Shown here piece by piece: positions 35,803-44,388 of a stretch of DNA of 64,000 bases (position 1 is its first letter; the number at the start of each line of letters is the position of its first letter). The stretch is from Mesorhizobium sp. M1E.F.Ca.ET.045.02.1.1 (lineage in GTDB: Bacteria > Pseudomonadota > Alphaproteobacteria > Rhizobiales > Rhizobiaceae), in contig NZ_CP034447.1 of the NCBI RefSeq assembly GCF_003952485.1, positions 6,958,501 through 7,022,500 of the forward strand, in the 5' to 3' direction. The notes below the pieces were generated by a model, which worked only from the letters and a program-made list of their open reading frames with translations, searched no databases and had not been told where the DNA came from. Made by a program: the position numbers and the translations under genes.

Positions 35803-36816
35803 TCAGTTGACGCGGCTGATGCAGAAATCGATGACGTCGATCAGCGCCGACTTCTGCGGCGTCGCCTCCAGCGGCGCCAGCGCGTCGCGGGCGATCTCGC
35901 CGAAGTGACGCGCGCGGCCGATCGTGTCGGCGATGGCGCCGTGGCGGGTCATCAGGCCGATCGCCTTTTCGAGCCCGGCATCGTCGGTGACGTTGTCCTC
36001 GATGGCGCGTTTCCAGAAGGTGCGCTCGGCCTTGGTGCCGCGCCGGTAGGCGAGGATCACCGGCAGCGTCACCTTGCCCTCGCGGAAATCGTCGCCGACA
36101 TTCTTGCCGAGATCCTTGCTGGAGCCGCCATAGTCGAGCGCATCGTCGATGAGCTGAAAGGCAAGGCCGAGATTCATGCCGTAGGAGCGCAGCGCCGCGC
36201 GGTCGTTGCGGGAGGCTAGCGCGATCACCGGGCCGACTTCGGCTGCAGCCGAGAACAGGGCCGCGGTCTTGGCCTTGATGACGGCGAAATGCTCGTCCTC
36301 GGTGGTCTCCAGATTCTTGGCGGCGGCAAGCTGCATCACCTCGCCCTCGGCGATGATGGAGGCAGCGCTCGACAGGATGTCGAGAGCTTCCAGCGAACCG
36401 ACCTCGACCATCATGCGGAAAGCCTGGCCTAGCAGGAAGTCGCCGACCAGCACGCTTGCCTGGTTGCCCCAGATCATGCGCGCCGTCTTCTTGCCGCGGC
36501 GAAGCGCGCTCTCGTCGACGACATCGTCATGAAGCAGCGTCGCGGTGTGCATGAACTCGACCGACGTCGCGAGCTTGACGTGACCGTCGCCCGAATAGCC
36601 GAACATCTGGGCGGCGGCGAGCGTCAGCATCGGCCGCAGGCGCTTGCCTCCCGAAGAGATCAGGTGATTGGCGACCTCCGGGATCATCTCGACGTCGGAG
36701 CCGGCCTTCGACAGGATCAGTTCGTTGACGCGGCCCATGTCGGCTGCCGTCAGATCGATGAGATCCTTGATGGAAGCGGGTTCCCGCTTGCCTTCGATAT
36801 TCAGAACGACACCCAC
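35803..36816 (-). CDS. Polyprenyl diphosphate synthase (octaprenyl/decaprenyl type)
   Basis: 337-residue trans-prenyltransferase that makes the long isoprenoid tail of ubiquinone from IPP. The first Asp-rich motif is in LLHDDVVDESALRRGK near residue 92 and the second in AFQLIDDALDYGGSSKDLGKN split near 225, followed by DDFREGKVTLPVILAYR. GGKRLRPMLTLAAAQMFG near residue 55 binds IPP. Such genes are named ispB or ddsA in relatives. The start is taken as GTG 36816; other GTG codons (36819, 36825) lie just upstream, and GGGAG is compatible with either. Confidence 0.92.
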   Translation of the reverse strand: MGVVLNIEGKREPASIKDLIDLTAADMGRVNELILSKAGSDVEMIPEVANHLISSGGKRLRPMLTLAAAQMFGYSGDGHVKLATSVEFMHTATLLHDDVVDESALRRGKKTARMIWGNQASVLVGDFLLGQAFRMMVEVGSLEALDILSSAASIIAEGEVMQLAAAKNLETTEDEHFAVIKAKTAALFSAAAEVGPVIALASRNDRAALRSYGMNLGLAFQLIDDALDYGGSSKDLGKNVGDDFREGKVTLPVILAYRRGTKAERTFWKRAIEDNVTDDAGLEKAIGLMTRHGAIADTIGRARHFGEIARDALAPLEATPQKSALIDVIDFCISRVN

Positions 36817-36980
36817 CACGATCACTCCCGTCTCATTGACGCGCGCACGACAACACCCTGATCCCGGTAGGACTCTAGGTCGGTACAACCTGGCACGGCA
36901 AGAGGCGAATTGGCGCGGCAGGCCTGGCGCGGGGTTGCCTCAACGTTTACATGAACGCCGCAACCTGCGATTTTCATTCC

Positions 36981-37205
36981 ATGATTGAGCTTGTCCGCAC
37001 CAATGACGCCGTCGTCATTTCCTTCATCGAATCGCTGATGCGCGACGCCGGCATCGCCTGTTTCGTCGCCGACCAGAACATGAGCGTGCTCGACGGATCG
37101 CTCGGTATCCTGCCCAGGCGCGTCATGGTCGATGCGGACAAGGCCGATGCGGCGCGGCGCATCCTGAAGGATGCCGGCATCGAGAACGAGATCCGCCGGA
37201 AATAA
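36981..37205 (+). CDS. DUF2007 domain protein (putative signal-transducing, 74 aa)
   Basis: Small protein MIELVRTNDAVVISFIESLM with the pattern of DUF2007: a short alpha/beta domain beginning ELVRTND, a central DAGIACFVADQNMS and a C-terminal VDADKADAARRILKDAGI. These resemble the regulatory domain of PII-like or ACT-like folds, but the function is not established. The TAA stop shares its last base with the ATG of the downstream methyltransferase, so the two are coupled. An upstream in-frame ATG at 36951 has no better ribosome site. Confidence 0.85.
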   Translation: MIELVRTNDAVVISFIESLMRDAGIACFVADQNMSVLDGSLGILPRRVMVDADKADAARRILKDAGIENEIRRK

Positions 37206-37999
37206 TGGCAGCTTCAACCGCTTTTGCCCCCGACACCCCGGCCCACACGGTCGATGCCTTCCATCGCGGGCGCTTCTGGCTGGTCCAGCCGAGGCAAGGC
37301 CATCGCGCCGGCATGGACGCCATGATGCTGGCGGCGGCCGTCCCGTCCACCTTTTCCGGCCGGCTCGCCGATTTCGGCGCCGGCGCCGGCGCCGCGGCGC
37401 TCGCCGTGCTGTCGCGCTGCCCTGAGGCGCGGGCTGTGCTGGTCGAGCGCTCCGCCGAGATGGCGGCGTTTGCCGCCGCCACGCTTGCGCATCCGGGCAA
37501 TGCGCATATCGGCGACCGCGCCTCGGTGCTGACGGCCGACGTCACGCTCACCGGCCGGGCGCGGGCCGAGACCGGGCTAGCCGACAATTCCTTCGACTTC
37601 GTGATCATGAACCCGCCTTTCAACGCCACCGAGGATCGCGCCACGCCGGATGCACTGCGCAGAGAGGCGCATGTCACGGAGGACGGACTGTTCGAGCGCT
37701 GGATCAGGAGTGCCGCCGCAGTGGTCAAGCCGCGCGGCGGGCTGGCGGTGATCGCCCGGCCGGAGCAGCTTGTCGCGGTCCTCGATGCGATCGAAGGCCG
37801 CTTCGGCGATGCCGAGATGCTTTGCGTCCACCCGCGCCCGGACGCCGCGGCGATCCGCATCGTCGTCAGGGCCATGCTCGGCGCGCGCGGAAAACTGTCG
37901 ATCCGGCCGCCGCTCACCTTGCACGGACCGTCCGGCAACGAACCGACGGAACGGACCGAGATGATCAACAATGGGCTGGCGTCGCTGTTCGGCGATTGA
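37205..37999 (+). CDS. SAM-dependent methyltransferase, TrmN6/YfiC-like
   Basis: 264-residue class I methyltransferase. Motif I is LADFGAGAGAAALAVLSRCP near residue 55, followed by AVLVERSAEM. The catalytic motif NPPF (VIMNPPFNATEDR near residue 133) is typical of N6-adenine methyltransferases acting on nucleic acid. The early segment RGRFWLVQPRQGHRAGMDAM, seen in proteins related to tRNA1(Val) A37 methyltransferase (YfiC/TrmN6), supports a tRNA target. Starts one base into the stop of the DUF2007 gene; convergent or unrelated partners are absent. Confidence 0.88.
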   Translation: MAASTAFAPDTPAHTVDAFHRGRFWLVQPRQGHRAGMDAMMLAAAVPSTFSGRLADFGAGAGAAALAVLSRCPEARAVLVERSAEMAAFAAATLAHPGNAHIGDRASVLTADVTLTGRARAETGLADNSFDFVIMNPPFNATEDRATPDALRREAHVTEDGLFERWIRSAAAVVKPRGGLAVIARPEQLVAVLDAIEGRFGDAEMLCVHPRPDAAAIRIVVRAMLGARGKLSIRPPLTLHGPSGNEPTERTEMINNGLASLFGD

Positions 38000-38106
38000 T
38001 TAGAGGCCGGCAATGCGGCATTGCCGTTGGCTGGCGAATTCCTACATGCCGGGAGCAAGGATGAGGTTTCACTTGCTCTTGCACCTCTTTCTGGAGACAA
38101 GCTTTC

Positions 38107-38964
38107 GTGAAACGCTTCCTCAACCGACTGCTGCCGAAACCCTGGCGCTCGACAGTCGTCACCATTCCCGTCATCCGGCTGCACGGCACCATCCTGCCCG
38201 GCGGCGGCCAGTTCCGGCCGAGCCTGTCGCTCGCCTCGACGGCCGGCCTCATCGAGAAGGCGTTCGGCTTCGACGCGCCGGCGGTTGCAATTTCGATCAA
38301 TTCGCCCGGCGGCTCGCCTGTGCAGTCGCGGCTGATCTTCAGGCGCATCCGTGATCTGGCGACGGAAAAGGACAAGAAGGTGCTGGTCTTCGTCGAGGAT
38401 GTGGCCGCCTCCGGCGGCTACATGATCGCGATCGCAGGCGACGAGATCTTCGCTGACCCGTCTTCTATCGTCGGTTCGATCGGCGTCGTCTCGGCCTCCT
38501 TCGGCTTCCCGGAACTGATGAAGAAGATCGGCATCGAGCGGCGCGTCCACACCGCCGGCCAGAACAAGGCCGTGCTCGACCCGTTCAAGCCGGAAAAGAA
38601 GGAGGACGTCGAGCGGCTGAAGGCGCTGCAGCTCGAAGTGCACGAGACCTTCATCGACCTCGTCAAGGAGCGGCGCGGCACGAAGCTGAAGGACGATCCG
38701 GATTTGTTCACCGGCCTGTTCTGGACCGCCAAGAGAGGCCTGGAACTCGGTCTCGTCGATGCGCTGGGCGACATGCGCAGCGTGCTCAAGACCCGTTTCG
38801 GCGAAAAGACGCAACTCAAGCTGATCACCGCGCCGCGCGGGTTTTTCGGCCGCTTCGGCCTGTTCGGCTCGCGCTTTTCGGCGCCGGATATCGCGGCGGC
38901 CGCCGCGAACGGCATCATCGATGCGGCGGAAGAGCGCGCGCTGTGGGCGCGCTTCGGGCTTTGA
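38107..38964 (+). CDS. Signal peptide peptidase SppA-like, S49 family
   Basis: 285-residue serine peptidase with the compact single-domain layout. IPVIRLHGTILPGG near residue 20 and ISINSPGGSPVQS near 63 form the first strands. The nucleophile Ser is in DVAASGGYMIAIAGD (about residue 104), and the general-base Lys is in HTAGQNKAVLDPFKP (about 156). There is no clear transmembrane anchor, only a short basic N-terminus, so it may be cytoplasmic or peripherally bound. GTG start with GGAGA 13 bases upstream. It would cleave signal peptides or misfolded membrane fragments. Confidence 0.9.
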   Translation: MKRFLNRLLPKPWRSTVVTIPVIRLHGTILPGGGQFRPSLSLASTAGLIEKAFGFDAPAVAISINSPGGSPVQSRLIFRRIRDLATEKDKKVLVFVEDVAASGGYMIAIAGDEIFADPSSIVGSIGVVSASFGFPELMKKIGIERRVHTAGQNKAVLDPFKPEKKEDVERLKALQLEVHETFIDLVKERRGTKLKDDPDLFTGLFWTAKRGLELGLVDALGDMRSVLKTRFGEKTQLKLITAPRGFFGRFGLFGSRFSAPDIAAAAANGIIDAAEERALWARFGL

Positions 38965-39047
38965 AAAGGCCATGAAAGTGTCTAGCATAGTCACTTGACC
39001 GACCTGTACGGTCGGCCTTGCCGCGCTAACGCGGGAGGAGTTTCGAG

Positions 39048-39233
39048 ATGCCGCAGATCATTTTCTTCGCTGTCGTCGGCGCCGCCGCCTATTTCGGCTA
39101 TCGCGCGTTCGTGCGTGAGGCCGAGCGTGTGACGGCAAAAATCCGGCGCACCGAGAAACAGGCGGCCAACGGCACGATGGGTACACTGGTCAAGGATCCG
39201 AAGACCGGCGAGTACCGTCTGGCCAAGGACTGA
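39048..39233 (+). CDS. Small membrane-anchored hypothetical protein (61 aa)
   Basis: 61 residues starting MPQIIFFAVVGAAAYFGYRA, a single N-terminal membrane anchor, followed by a basic helix (REAERVTAKIRRTEKQAANG) and a C-terminal segment ending DPKTGEYRLAKD. A strong GGAGGAG sits nine bases ahead of the ATG. The pattern is common to small conserved Rhizobiales proteins found next to ispE or peptidase genes, as I recall. It lies 83 bp after the S49 peptidase and directly ahead of ispE, whose start region begins 4 bp past this stop. No function known. Confidence 0.8.
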   Translation: MPQIIFFAVVGAAAYFGYRAFVREAERVTAKIRRTEKQAANGTMGTLVKDPKTGEYRLAKD

Positions 39234-39237
39234 AGCC

Positions 39238-40155
39238 ATCTCGCCAGCAGCCGACATTCTGGAGCCCGAGGCCAAGTCCCGGACATGGCTGGCGCCTGCC
39301 AAGATCAATCTGGCGCTGCATGTGACCGGCAGGCGCGCCGACGGCTATCACCTGCTCGACAGCCTTGTCGTCTTCACCCGCTTCGGCGACCGGCTGCAGA
39401 TCGAGCCGGCCGAGCGTGATGCGTTCTCGGTGTCCGGCCCGTTTGCCGCCGGTGTGCCGCTCGATGGCGACAATCTGGTGATCAAAGCGCGCGAAGCATT
39501 ACGCGCAGAGGCTGGGGCGCAAATGACGCGCCCTGTCGCCATCCGGCTGGAAAAGAACCTGCCGATCGCTTCCGGCGTCGGCGGCGGCTCGAGCGACGCG
39601 GCGGCCGCGCTCAACGGCCTTTCGCGCCTCTGGAAGCTCGATATCGACGAAGCCGGACTGGCGCGGATCGGCCTGACGCTCGGCGCCGACCTGCCGATGT
39701 GCCTCGCGACCAAGCCGCTGATTGCGCGCGGCGTCGGCGACGAGCTGTCGCCGCTGGCGCAATTTCCGGCGCTGGCGCTGGTTATGGTCAATCCGGGCGT
39801 GACGGTTTCGACGCCCGACGTGTTCAAGGCGCTTTCCAGGCACGACAACGAGGCATTGCCGCTCCTGCCCGGCCGTCTGGATTTTCACACTATCCGCAAT
39901 TGGCTCGAGACGACCCGCAACGATCTCGAGCCTGCCGCTCGAGCCATCCAGCCGGCCGTCGGCGAAGCGCTCACGGCGCTGAAAAAAGCAGGGGCCGCCT
40001 TCGCGCGCATGTCCGGCTCCGGCGCCACCTGTTTCGGCCTGTTCGAGACCGGCAATGTCGGCAAGCGCGCGGCGATCGAAATCCGCGGCCGTCATCCCGG
40101 CTGGTTCGTCGCCGCGACGCGCAGCACGGAGGCTGACACTCATGGCCAAAATTGA
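39238..40155 (+). CDS. ispE: 4-diphosphocytidyl-2-C-methyl-D-erythritol kinase, start codon unusual
   Basis: GHMP kinase of the MEP isoprenoid pathway. The essential N-terminal motif LAPAKINLALHVTGRRADGY is encoded from 39289, the ATP-binding loop is PIASGVGGGSSDAAAAL (near 39553) and the C-terminal motif MSGSGATCFGLF is intact. No ATG, GTG or TTG occurs in frame between the upstream stop and GTG 39322, which would delete the AKINL motif. The only good ribosome site, AAGGA, is eight bases before an ATC at 39238; a CTG at 39259 is another option. Start therefore uncertain, and length 278 to 305 aa. Overlaps moaB by 14 bp. Confidence 0.85.
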   Translation: MSPAADILEPEAKSRTWLAPAKINLALHVTGRRADGYHLLDSLVVFTRFGDRLQIEPAERDAFSVSGPFAAGVPLDGDNLVIKAREALRAEAGAQMTRPVAIRLEKNLPIASGVGGGSSDAAAALNGLSRLWKLDIDEAGLARIGLTLGADLPMCLATKPLIARGVGDELSPLAQFPALALVMVNPGVTVSTPDVFKALSRHDNEALPLLPGRLDFHTIRNWLETTRNDLEPAARAIQPAVGEALTALKKAGAAFARMSGSGATCFGLFETGNVGKRAAIEIRGRHPGWFVAATRSTEADTHGQN

Positions 40156-40699
40156 CGAAAGCCGCCCCTTCATTCCGGTGCGGATCGCGGTGCTGACGGT
40201 TTCCGACACGCGCAGCCTCGCCGACGACAAATCGGGCCGGACACTGGCCGACCGGATCGCGGAGGCCGGCCACATATTGGCTGCCCGCGACATCGTCACC
40301 GACGACCGCGAAAAGATCCGAGACAAGGTGCTCGGCTGGTCGAAGGACGAGGCGGTGGATGTCGTCATCACCACCGGCGGCACCGGCTTCACCGGCCGTG
40401 ACGTGACGCCGGAGGCGCTGGAACCGATCTTCGAAAAACGCATGGACGGGTTTTCGGAAGTCTTCCACCGCATCTCCTACGACAAGATCGGCACCTCGAC
40501 GATCCAGAGCCGGGCGACGGGCGGCGTCGTCAACGCCACCTTCGTCTTCGTGCTGCCGGGCTCGCCCGGCGCCTGCAAGGACGCCTGGGACGGCATCCTG
40601 AAGCCGCAGCTCGACTACCGGCACATGCCCTGCAACTTTGTCGAGATCATGCCGCGGCTCGACGAGCATCTCAGGCGGGGTGGCAAGCCTGCCTCGTAA
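40142..40699 (+). CDS. moaB: Molybdenum cofactor biosynthesis protein B
   Basis: 185-residue protein of the MoaB/MogA family, which adenylylates molybdopterin before molybdate insertion. The family core reads RIAVLTVSDTRSLADDKSGR near residue 16, VVITTGGTGFTGRDVTPEAL near 78, and the C-terminal FVLPGSPGACKDAWDGIL near 142. The GGTG and PGSPGA motifs bind the pterin. The ATG lies inside the end of ispE (14-bp overlap), so the two are translationally coupled. Other molybdenum-cofactor genes are not in the window. Confidence 0.95.
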   Translation: MAKIDESRPFIPVRIAVLTVSDTRSLADDKSGRTLADRIAEAGHILAARDIVTDDREKIRDKVLGWSKDEAVDVVITTGGTGFTGRDVTPEALEPIFEKRMDGFSEVFHRISYDKIGTSTIQSRATGGVVNATFVFVLPGSPGACKDAWDGILKPQLDYRHMPCNFVEIMPRLDEHLRRGGKPAS

Positions 40700-40823
40700 A
40701 GCATAGGCAAAGCGCCCGATCGGGATCTCATTTGCGAGGCGGAATGGTGTTCCCGCCTTCGAAGCGCCATTCCGAAGCCGATGTTGGCAAAGTACCTTGT
40801 GCAAGGAAACAAGGGACCATGCC

Positions 40824-41249
40824 ATGGCCGTTCACAGCGGCGGATGCCATTGCGGCAACATCCGCCTGAGCTTCTCCAGCGCTCTCGATCCTGCGGGACT
40901 GGAGATCCGCGCCTGCCAATGCTCGTTCTGCACCCGCCATGGTTCGCGGGCGGCCGCAGATCCCAACGGGAAGCTGGTCGTCTCGGTCGAAGACAGGGCG
41001 CGACTGCAAATCTATCGCTTCGGTTTGCGCACCGCCGACTATCTGCTGTGCCGCGAATGCGGCGTCTATGTAGCGGCAATCGCCGGCGATGGCGTCGAGG
41101 CCAGGGCGATCGTCATCGTCAACGCGCTCGATGATCGAGAGCGATTCTCCCGCGAACCGGTCCCGGTCCGCTACGACGCCGAGAGCCGCGAGCAGCGCCT
41201 GGCCAGGCGCCGCACGAATTGGATGCCGGTCGAGATTCAGGGGCTTTGA
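40824..41249 (+). CDS. GFA/CENP-V family zinc-binding protein
   Basis: 141-residue protein with the zinc ligands of the glutathione-dependent formaldehyde-activating fold: GGCHCGNIRLSF (Cys at 8 and 10), RACQCSFCTRHG near residue 31 and LLCRECGVYVA near 75. The family includes enzymes or domains of unsettled activity, so a formaldehyde role is not assured. AAGGGA sits seven bases ahead of the ATG. It stands 124 bp after moaB and is convergent with the PhyH-like gene, 15 bp away. Confidence 0.85.
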   Translation: MAVHSGGCHCGNIRLSFSSALDPAGLEIRACQCSFCTRHGSRAAADPNGKLVVSVEDRARLQIYRFGLRTADYLLCRECGVYVAAIAGDGVEARAIVIVNALDDRERFSREPVPVRYDAESREQRLARRRTNWMPVEIQGL

Positions 41250-41264
41250 TCGGCCGGGTCCGGT

Positions 41265-42239
41265 TCAGCGAATGACGGGCTCGCCGTGGAAGCGGCGACG
41301 CGACGGCCGCGAGACACCGAAGCCGATTTCCATCATCAGCCGCGGCGTGTGCGCCGGCACCGTGCCCATGTGGAAGCCGAACGGGTCCTCGACGAAGCCG
41401 ACGCCGGCCTCGCCGGTGAGCGTCACGGGGCTTTGCTGACCGTAGACGTTCAGCACATCTTCCGCCGGATGGCCGACCAGAAGCGTCAGCTGATGCTTGA
41501 GCGCGCGGCGCTTGTGGCTGCCGCGGACATAGACATGCGGACCGGTGCCGGCATCGACCGGCGCCAGATAGAAAAAGAACTTCAGCATCCGCCAGTCGTC
41601 GAGATCGAAATGATATTTGCCGAGCGAAGCGAGGTTCTTGTCGGAATCCGAGGCCTTGCCGGTCGGAAAGCTCCACCAGACGCGCGTGGTGATCAGTTTC
41701 GCCTGGCCACCGAGATAATGCCGGGCGACGTCGAGGAGCAGCGGGTCCTTCTGGATGGCAAGAGCCGCCTTGCAGTCCAGGATCCGCTCGAAATAGTGGC
41801 CGCTGAGCAGCGAGCGGCCATACAGCTTTTCGGCCTCGGCATGCTCGCCCGGCATGAATTCGAGATGGCGATCGAAGTTGCCGAAACAGGGCGTGCGCTG
41901 CGCGAAAGCGGCGATCTCCTCGTGGATCTCTCGCGGCAGCATGAAGCCCGAAAACAACCCATCGGAGCGCAAAGCCTCAACCACGGCCTCGCGCTCGATG
42001 CCGGCAAACATCGTCTTTCCCGCGTTGTCCAGCGGGCCGGCGCGTTTGGCGCCCAGCCAGTGCATGCGGCGCCCCGGCATGGTGCGCGCCAGCACGAACA
42101 TCGGCAGCCAGGCCGGGTTTTCGCGAAGGTCCGTCAGATAGGTCGGGATGCGCACAGCGATGCGCTTGAGCAGGCTGCCGTTGCGGGCGATGGCCTCCAG
42201 GCTGGCCGCGCCGGAATTGTCTGGGGGAGCAAGGTTCAT
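41265..42239 (-). CDS. Phytanoyl-CoA dioxygenase (PhyH)-like protein
   Basis: 324-residue protein probably of the Fe(II)/2-oxoglutarate dioxygenase superfamily. HFDLDD near residue 225 gives the HxD pair, and the region with VPAHTPRLMMEIGFGVSRPS near 300 gives the distal His and the Arg that binds 2-oxoglutarate. Between them APVDAGTGPHVYVRGSHKRR fits the double-stranded beta-helix of PhyH proteins. The first 110 residues form an N-terminal helical region not found in the smallest members. ATG preceded by GAGGA. Substrate not predictable; the assignment rests on motif spacing only. Confidence 0.65.
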   Translation of the reverse strand: MNLAPPDNSGAASLEAIARNGSLLKRIAVRIPTYLTDLRENPAWLPMFVLARTMPGRRMHWLGAKRAGPLDNAGKTMFAGIEREAVVEALRSDGLFSGFMLPREIHEEIAAFAQRTPCFGNFDRHLEFMPGEHAEAEKLYGRSLLSGHYFERILDCKAALAIQKDPLLLDVARHYLGGQAKLITTRVWWSFPTGKASDSDKNLASLGKYHFDLDDWRMLKFFFYLAPVDAGTGPHVYVRGSHKRRALKHQLTLLVGHPAEDVLNVYGQQSPVTLTGEAGVGFVEDPFGFHMGTVPAHTPRLMMEIGFGVSRPSRRRFHGEPVIR

Positions 42240-42419
42240 CGGGTCCTCATATGCATGGCGTCCATCGAAGCGACATCTGCCTATCGCTTCGGCACTACCC
42301 AATCCCGATCGTCCCGCATGGGAAGGATGCTAACCTCACCTTCAATTTTGTGCAACGCACAATAAAGCGAGGACTGAAATTTACGCCCGGCTTCCCTGTT
42401 GACGCCGCAGCGTCGGTCG

Positions 42420-42923
42420 TCACTTCGGCGGCGCCACCCAGATCTCGGCATTGAGCCTTCTGGTGGCGAGGCCGCGCACCAAGGCTTCGGCGCTGCGCGC
42501 GCTCTTGGCGAGAGCCGAGGCCTGGCGCTTGCTGATAACAAGGCCCTCGGCCAGCGCCCGGTTGCCGGAAAAAACCCTGGCCAGGAAGGGCGCGCGACTG
42601 GCGCGGGCGCGCGAGAAGCGCGCGGGCATCGTCTGCCTCGCCATGTGAGCGACGACCTCCTCGATCCAGCCTTCGGCCAGCCGTGCGCCAGGCTCAAGGA
42701 GCAGCAGCCAGTCGCCCTTGGCCTGACCGATGCCTGTCGCGATACCGCCGGCCACATAGTGGCAGCCGGCGTGCTCGGCGACGCGGTGCGTCTGGTCGGT
42801 CGAGCCTGTGTCGCAGACGACAACGTCGCGCACGACGCCTTCGACCGCGCCGCCGATCAGCGAGGCGAGCGTGCGAGCAAGGCCCTCTTCGTCGTTCCGG
42901 GTTTCGATAAGAACGCTGAGCAT
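42420..42923 (-). CDS. Short family 2 glycosyltransferase-like protein
   Basis: 167 residues. The N-terminus MLSVLIETRNDEEGLARTLA, then VVVCDTGSTDQTHRVAEHAG and AKGDWLLLLEPGARL, matches the GT-A nucleotide-binding half of family 2 glycosyltransferases, with LEPGA in place of the usual DxD-type motif. The protein ends soon after, so it lacks the acceptor half of typical members (220-300 aa). The C-terminal 50 residues are Ala/Arg-rich. Either a compact enzyme or a degenerate one. It is divergent from the radical SAM gene, with 99 bp between the starts. Confidence 0.75.
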   Translation of the reverse strand: MLSVLIETRNDEEGLARTLASLIGGAVEGVVRDVVVCDTGSTDQTHRVAEHAGCHYVAGGIATGIGQAKGDWLLLLEPGARLAEGWIEEVVAHMARQTMPARFSRARASRAPFLARVFSGNRALAEGLVISKRQASALAKSARSAEALVRGLATRRLNAEIWVAPPK

Positions 42924-43022
42924 CGTTCAGCCGAATAGCCGAAAGCCGCGCGTTGCGCCAGTTGCGCGTCGCGGATCAAAAAGTTCTTGCTTTGTTCTCC
43001 TCGGCAAAATAGGAATAGTTTC

Positions 43023-44228
43023 ATGAGCAGAGCGATTCGACAGCCTGCCGACAGTCCTTGGGAGAGGGCGAAAATGGAACAGATCGTGCGTGCCGACATT
43101 GCTGCCTTCGGAGCGGGCCGAGCCGAAATGGCCAATGCGATGATCGAACAGAGCGGCATGCGCGTCCGGCCCGACCGCAATCGCGGGCGCTCGGCCGGCA
43201 TCAATCCGTCCGGCCGGTTCGAGCCGGTCAGCCGGCATGTGTTCGACGACGGCTGGAACTCGCTGGAAGAGCTGCCGCCGTTCAAGACCGAAGTGCAGGT
43301 CGAGAAGCCGCGTACGATCATTACCCGCAACGAATCGCCGGACATTTCCTTCGACCGTTCGATCAACCCCTATCGCGGCTGCGAGCATGGCTGCGTCTAC
43401 TGCTTCGCCAGGCCGACGCATGCCTTCATGGGCCTGTCGCCGGGGCTCGATTTCGAATCCAAGCTCTTCGCCAAGCCGGATGCGGCGCGCATGCTCGACA
43501 GGGAATTGTCGAAGCCGGGCTACCAGCCGCGCACCATCGCCATCGGCACCAACACCGATCCCTACCAGCCGATCGAGAAGCAGTACCGGATCATGCGCGA
43601 GATCCTGGAGGTGCTGGAGGCGCGCGGCCACCCGGTCGGCATCGTCACCAAATCGGCGCTGGTGACGCGCGACATCGACATCCTGTCGCGCATGGCCGAA
43701 CGCGGCCTCGCCAAGGTGGCGCTGTCGGTGACGACGCTCGACCGCATGCTGGCGAGAACGATGGAACCCCGCGCGTCGACCCCGACCAAGCGACTGGAGG
43801 CGATAAGGCAGCTTTCGGATGCCGGCATCCCGGCCTCGGTGATGGTGGCGCCGATCGTTCCCGGCCTGAACGACCCGGAACTGGAGCGCATCCTCGATTC
43901 GGCGCGCGCAGCCGGCGCCAGGGAAGCGGGCTATGTCGTGCTGCGGCTGCCGCTCGAAGTGGCGCCGATCTTCAAGGATTGGCTGCTTCGCCATTATCCG
44001 GATCGTTATCGGCATGTGATGTCGCTGATCCGCTCGATGCGCGACGGCAAAGACTACGATTCGGAATGGGGCAAGCGCATGAAAGGCGCCGGACCCTATG
44101 CCTGGCAGATCGGCCGGCGCTTCGAGATGGCGGCCAAGCGGCTCGGTCTCAACGTCGAGAGGCGGCAGCTTCGGACCGATCAATTCGTCGCGGGCTCCGG
44201 CGCCGGAGAGCAGCTGATGTTGCTTTGA
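43023..44228 (+). CDS. Radical SAM protein, PA0069/SplB-like
   Basis: 401-residue enzyme. The [4Fe-4S] cluster motif is in [20 protein letters not shown] (CxxxCxxC, near residue 120). The family of PA0069-like proteins is related to spore photoproduct lyase, although these bacteria do not form spores. Further conserved stretches are [20 protein letters not shown] near 175 and [14 protein letters not shown] near 215. AGGA lies eight bases before the ATG. Function in non-sporulating bacteria is unknown; DNA damage handling is a possibility. Upstream is the divergent glycosyltransferase-like gene. Confidence 0.88.
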   Translation: MSRAIRQPADSPWERAKMEQIVRADIAAFGAGRAEMANAMIEQSGMRVRPDRNRGRSAGINPSGRFEPVSRHVFDDGWNSLEELPPFKTEVQVEKPRTIITRNESPDISFDRSINPYRGCEHGCVYCFARPTHAFMGLSPGLDFESKLFAKPDAARMLDRELSKPGYQPRTIAIGTNTDPYQPIEKQYRIMREILEVLEARGHPVGIVTKSALVTRDIDILSRMAERGLAKVALSVTTLDRMLARTMEPRASTPTKRLEAIRQLSDAGIPASVMVAPIVPGLNDPELERILDSARAAGAREAGYVVLRLPLEVAPIFKDWLLRHYPDRYRHVMSLIRSMRDGKDYDSEWGKRMKGAGPYAWQIGRRFEMAAKRLGLNVERRQLRTDQFVAGSGAGEQLMLL

Positions 44229-44388
44229 CAAAGACCAGGCCAGGACGCGCCGCATGGCTGTGCCCTGGCCCACGATCCCGTCCGGCCCCTGTCCCCCGGC
44301 CGTGAGACGGTGCCCTCCCTGGTCCGACGCCCCATCCGACCCGGAGGGACTTGCGGAGAATCGGAGCCGATGCGAACCTCGCCGCACC

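Noticed and set aside
39233..39322. A frameshift in ispE
   Set aside because: The conserved N-terminal motif and the rest of the protein are in one continuous frame; only the start codon is missing, so a frameshift is not needed.
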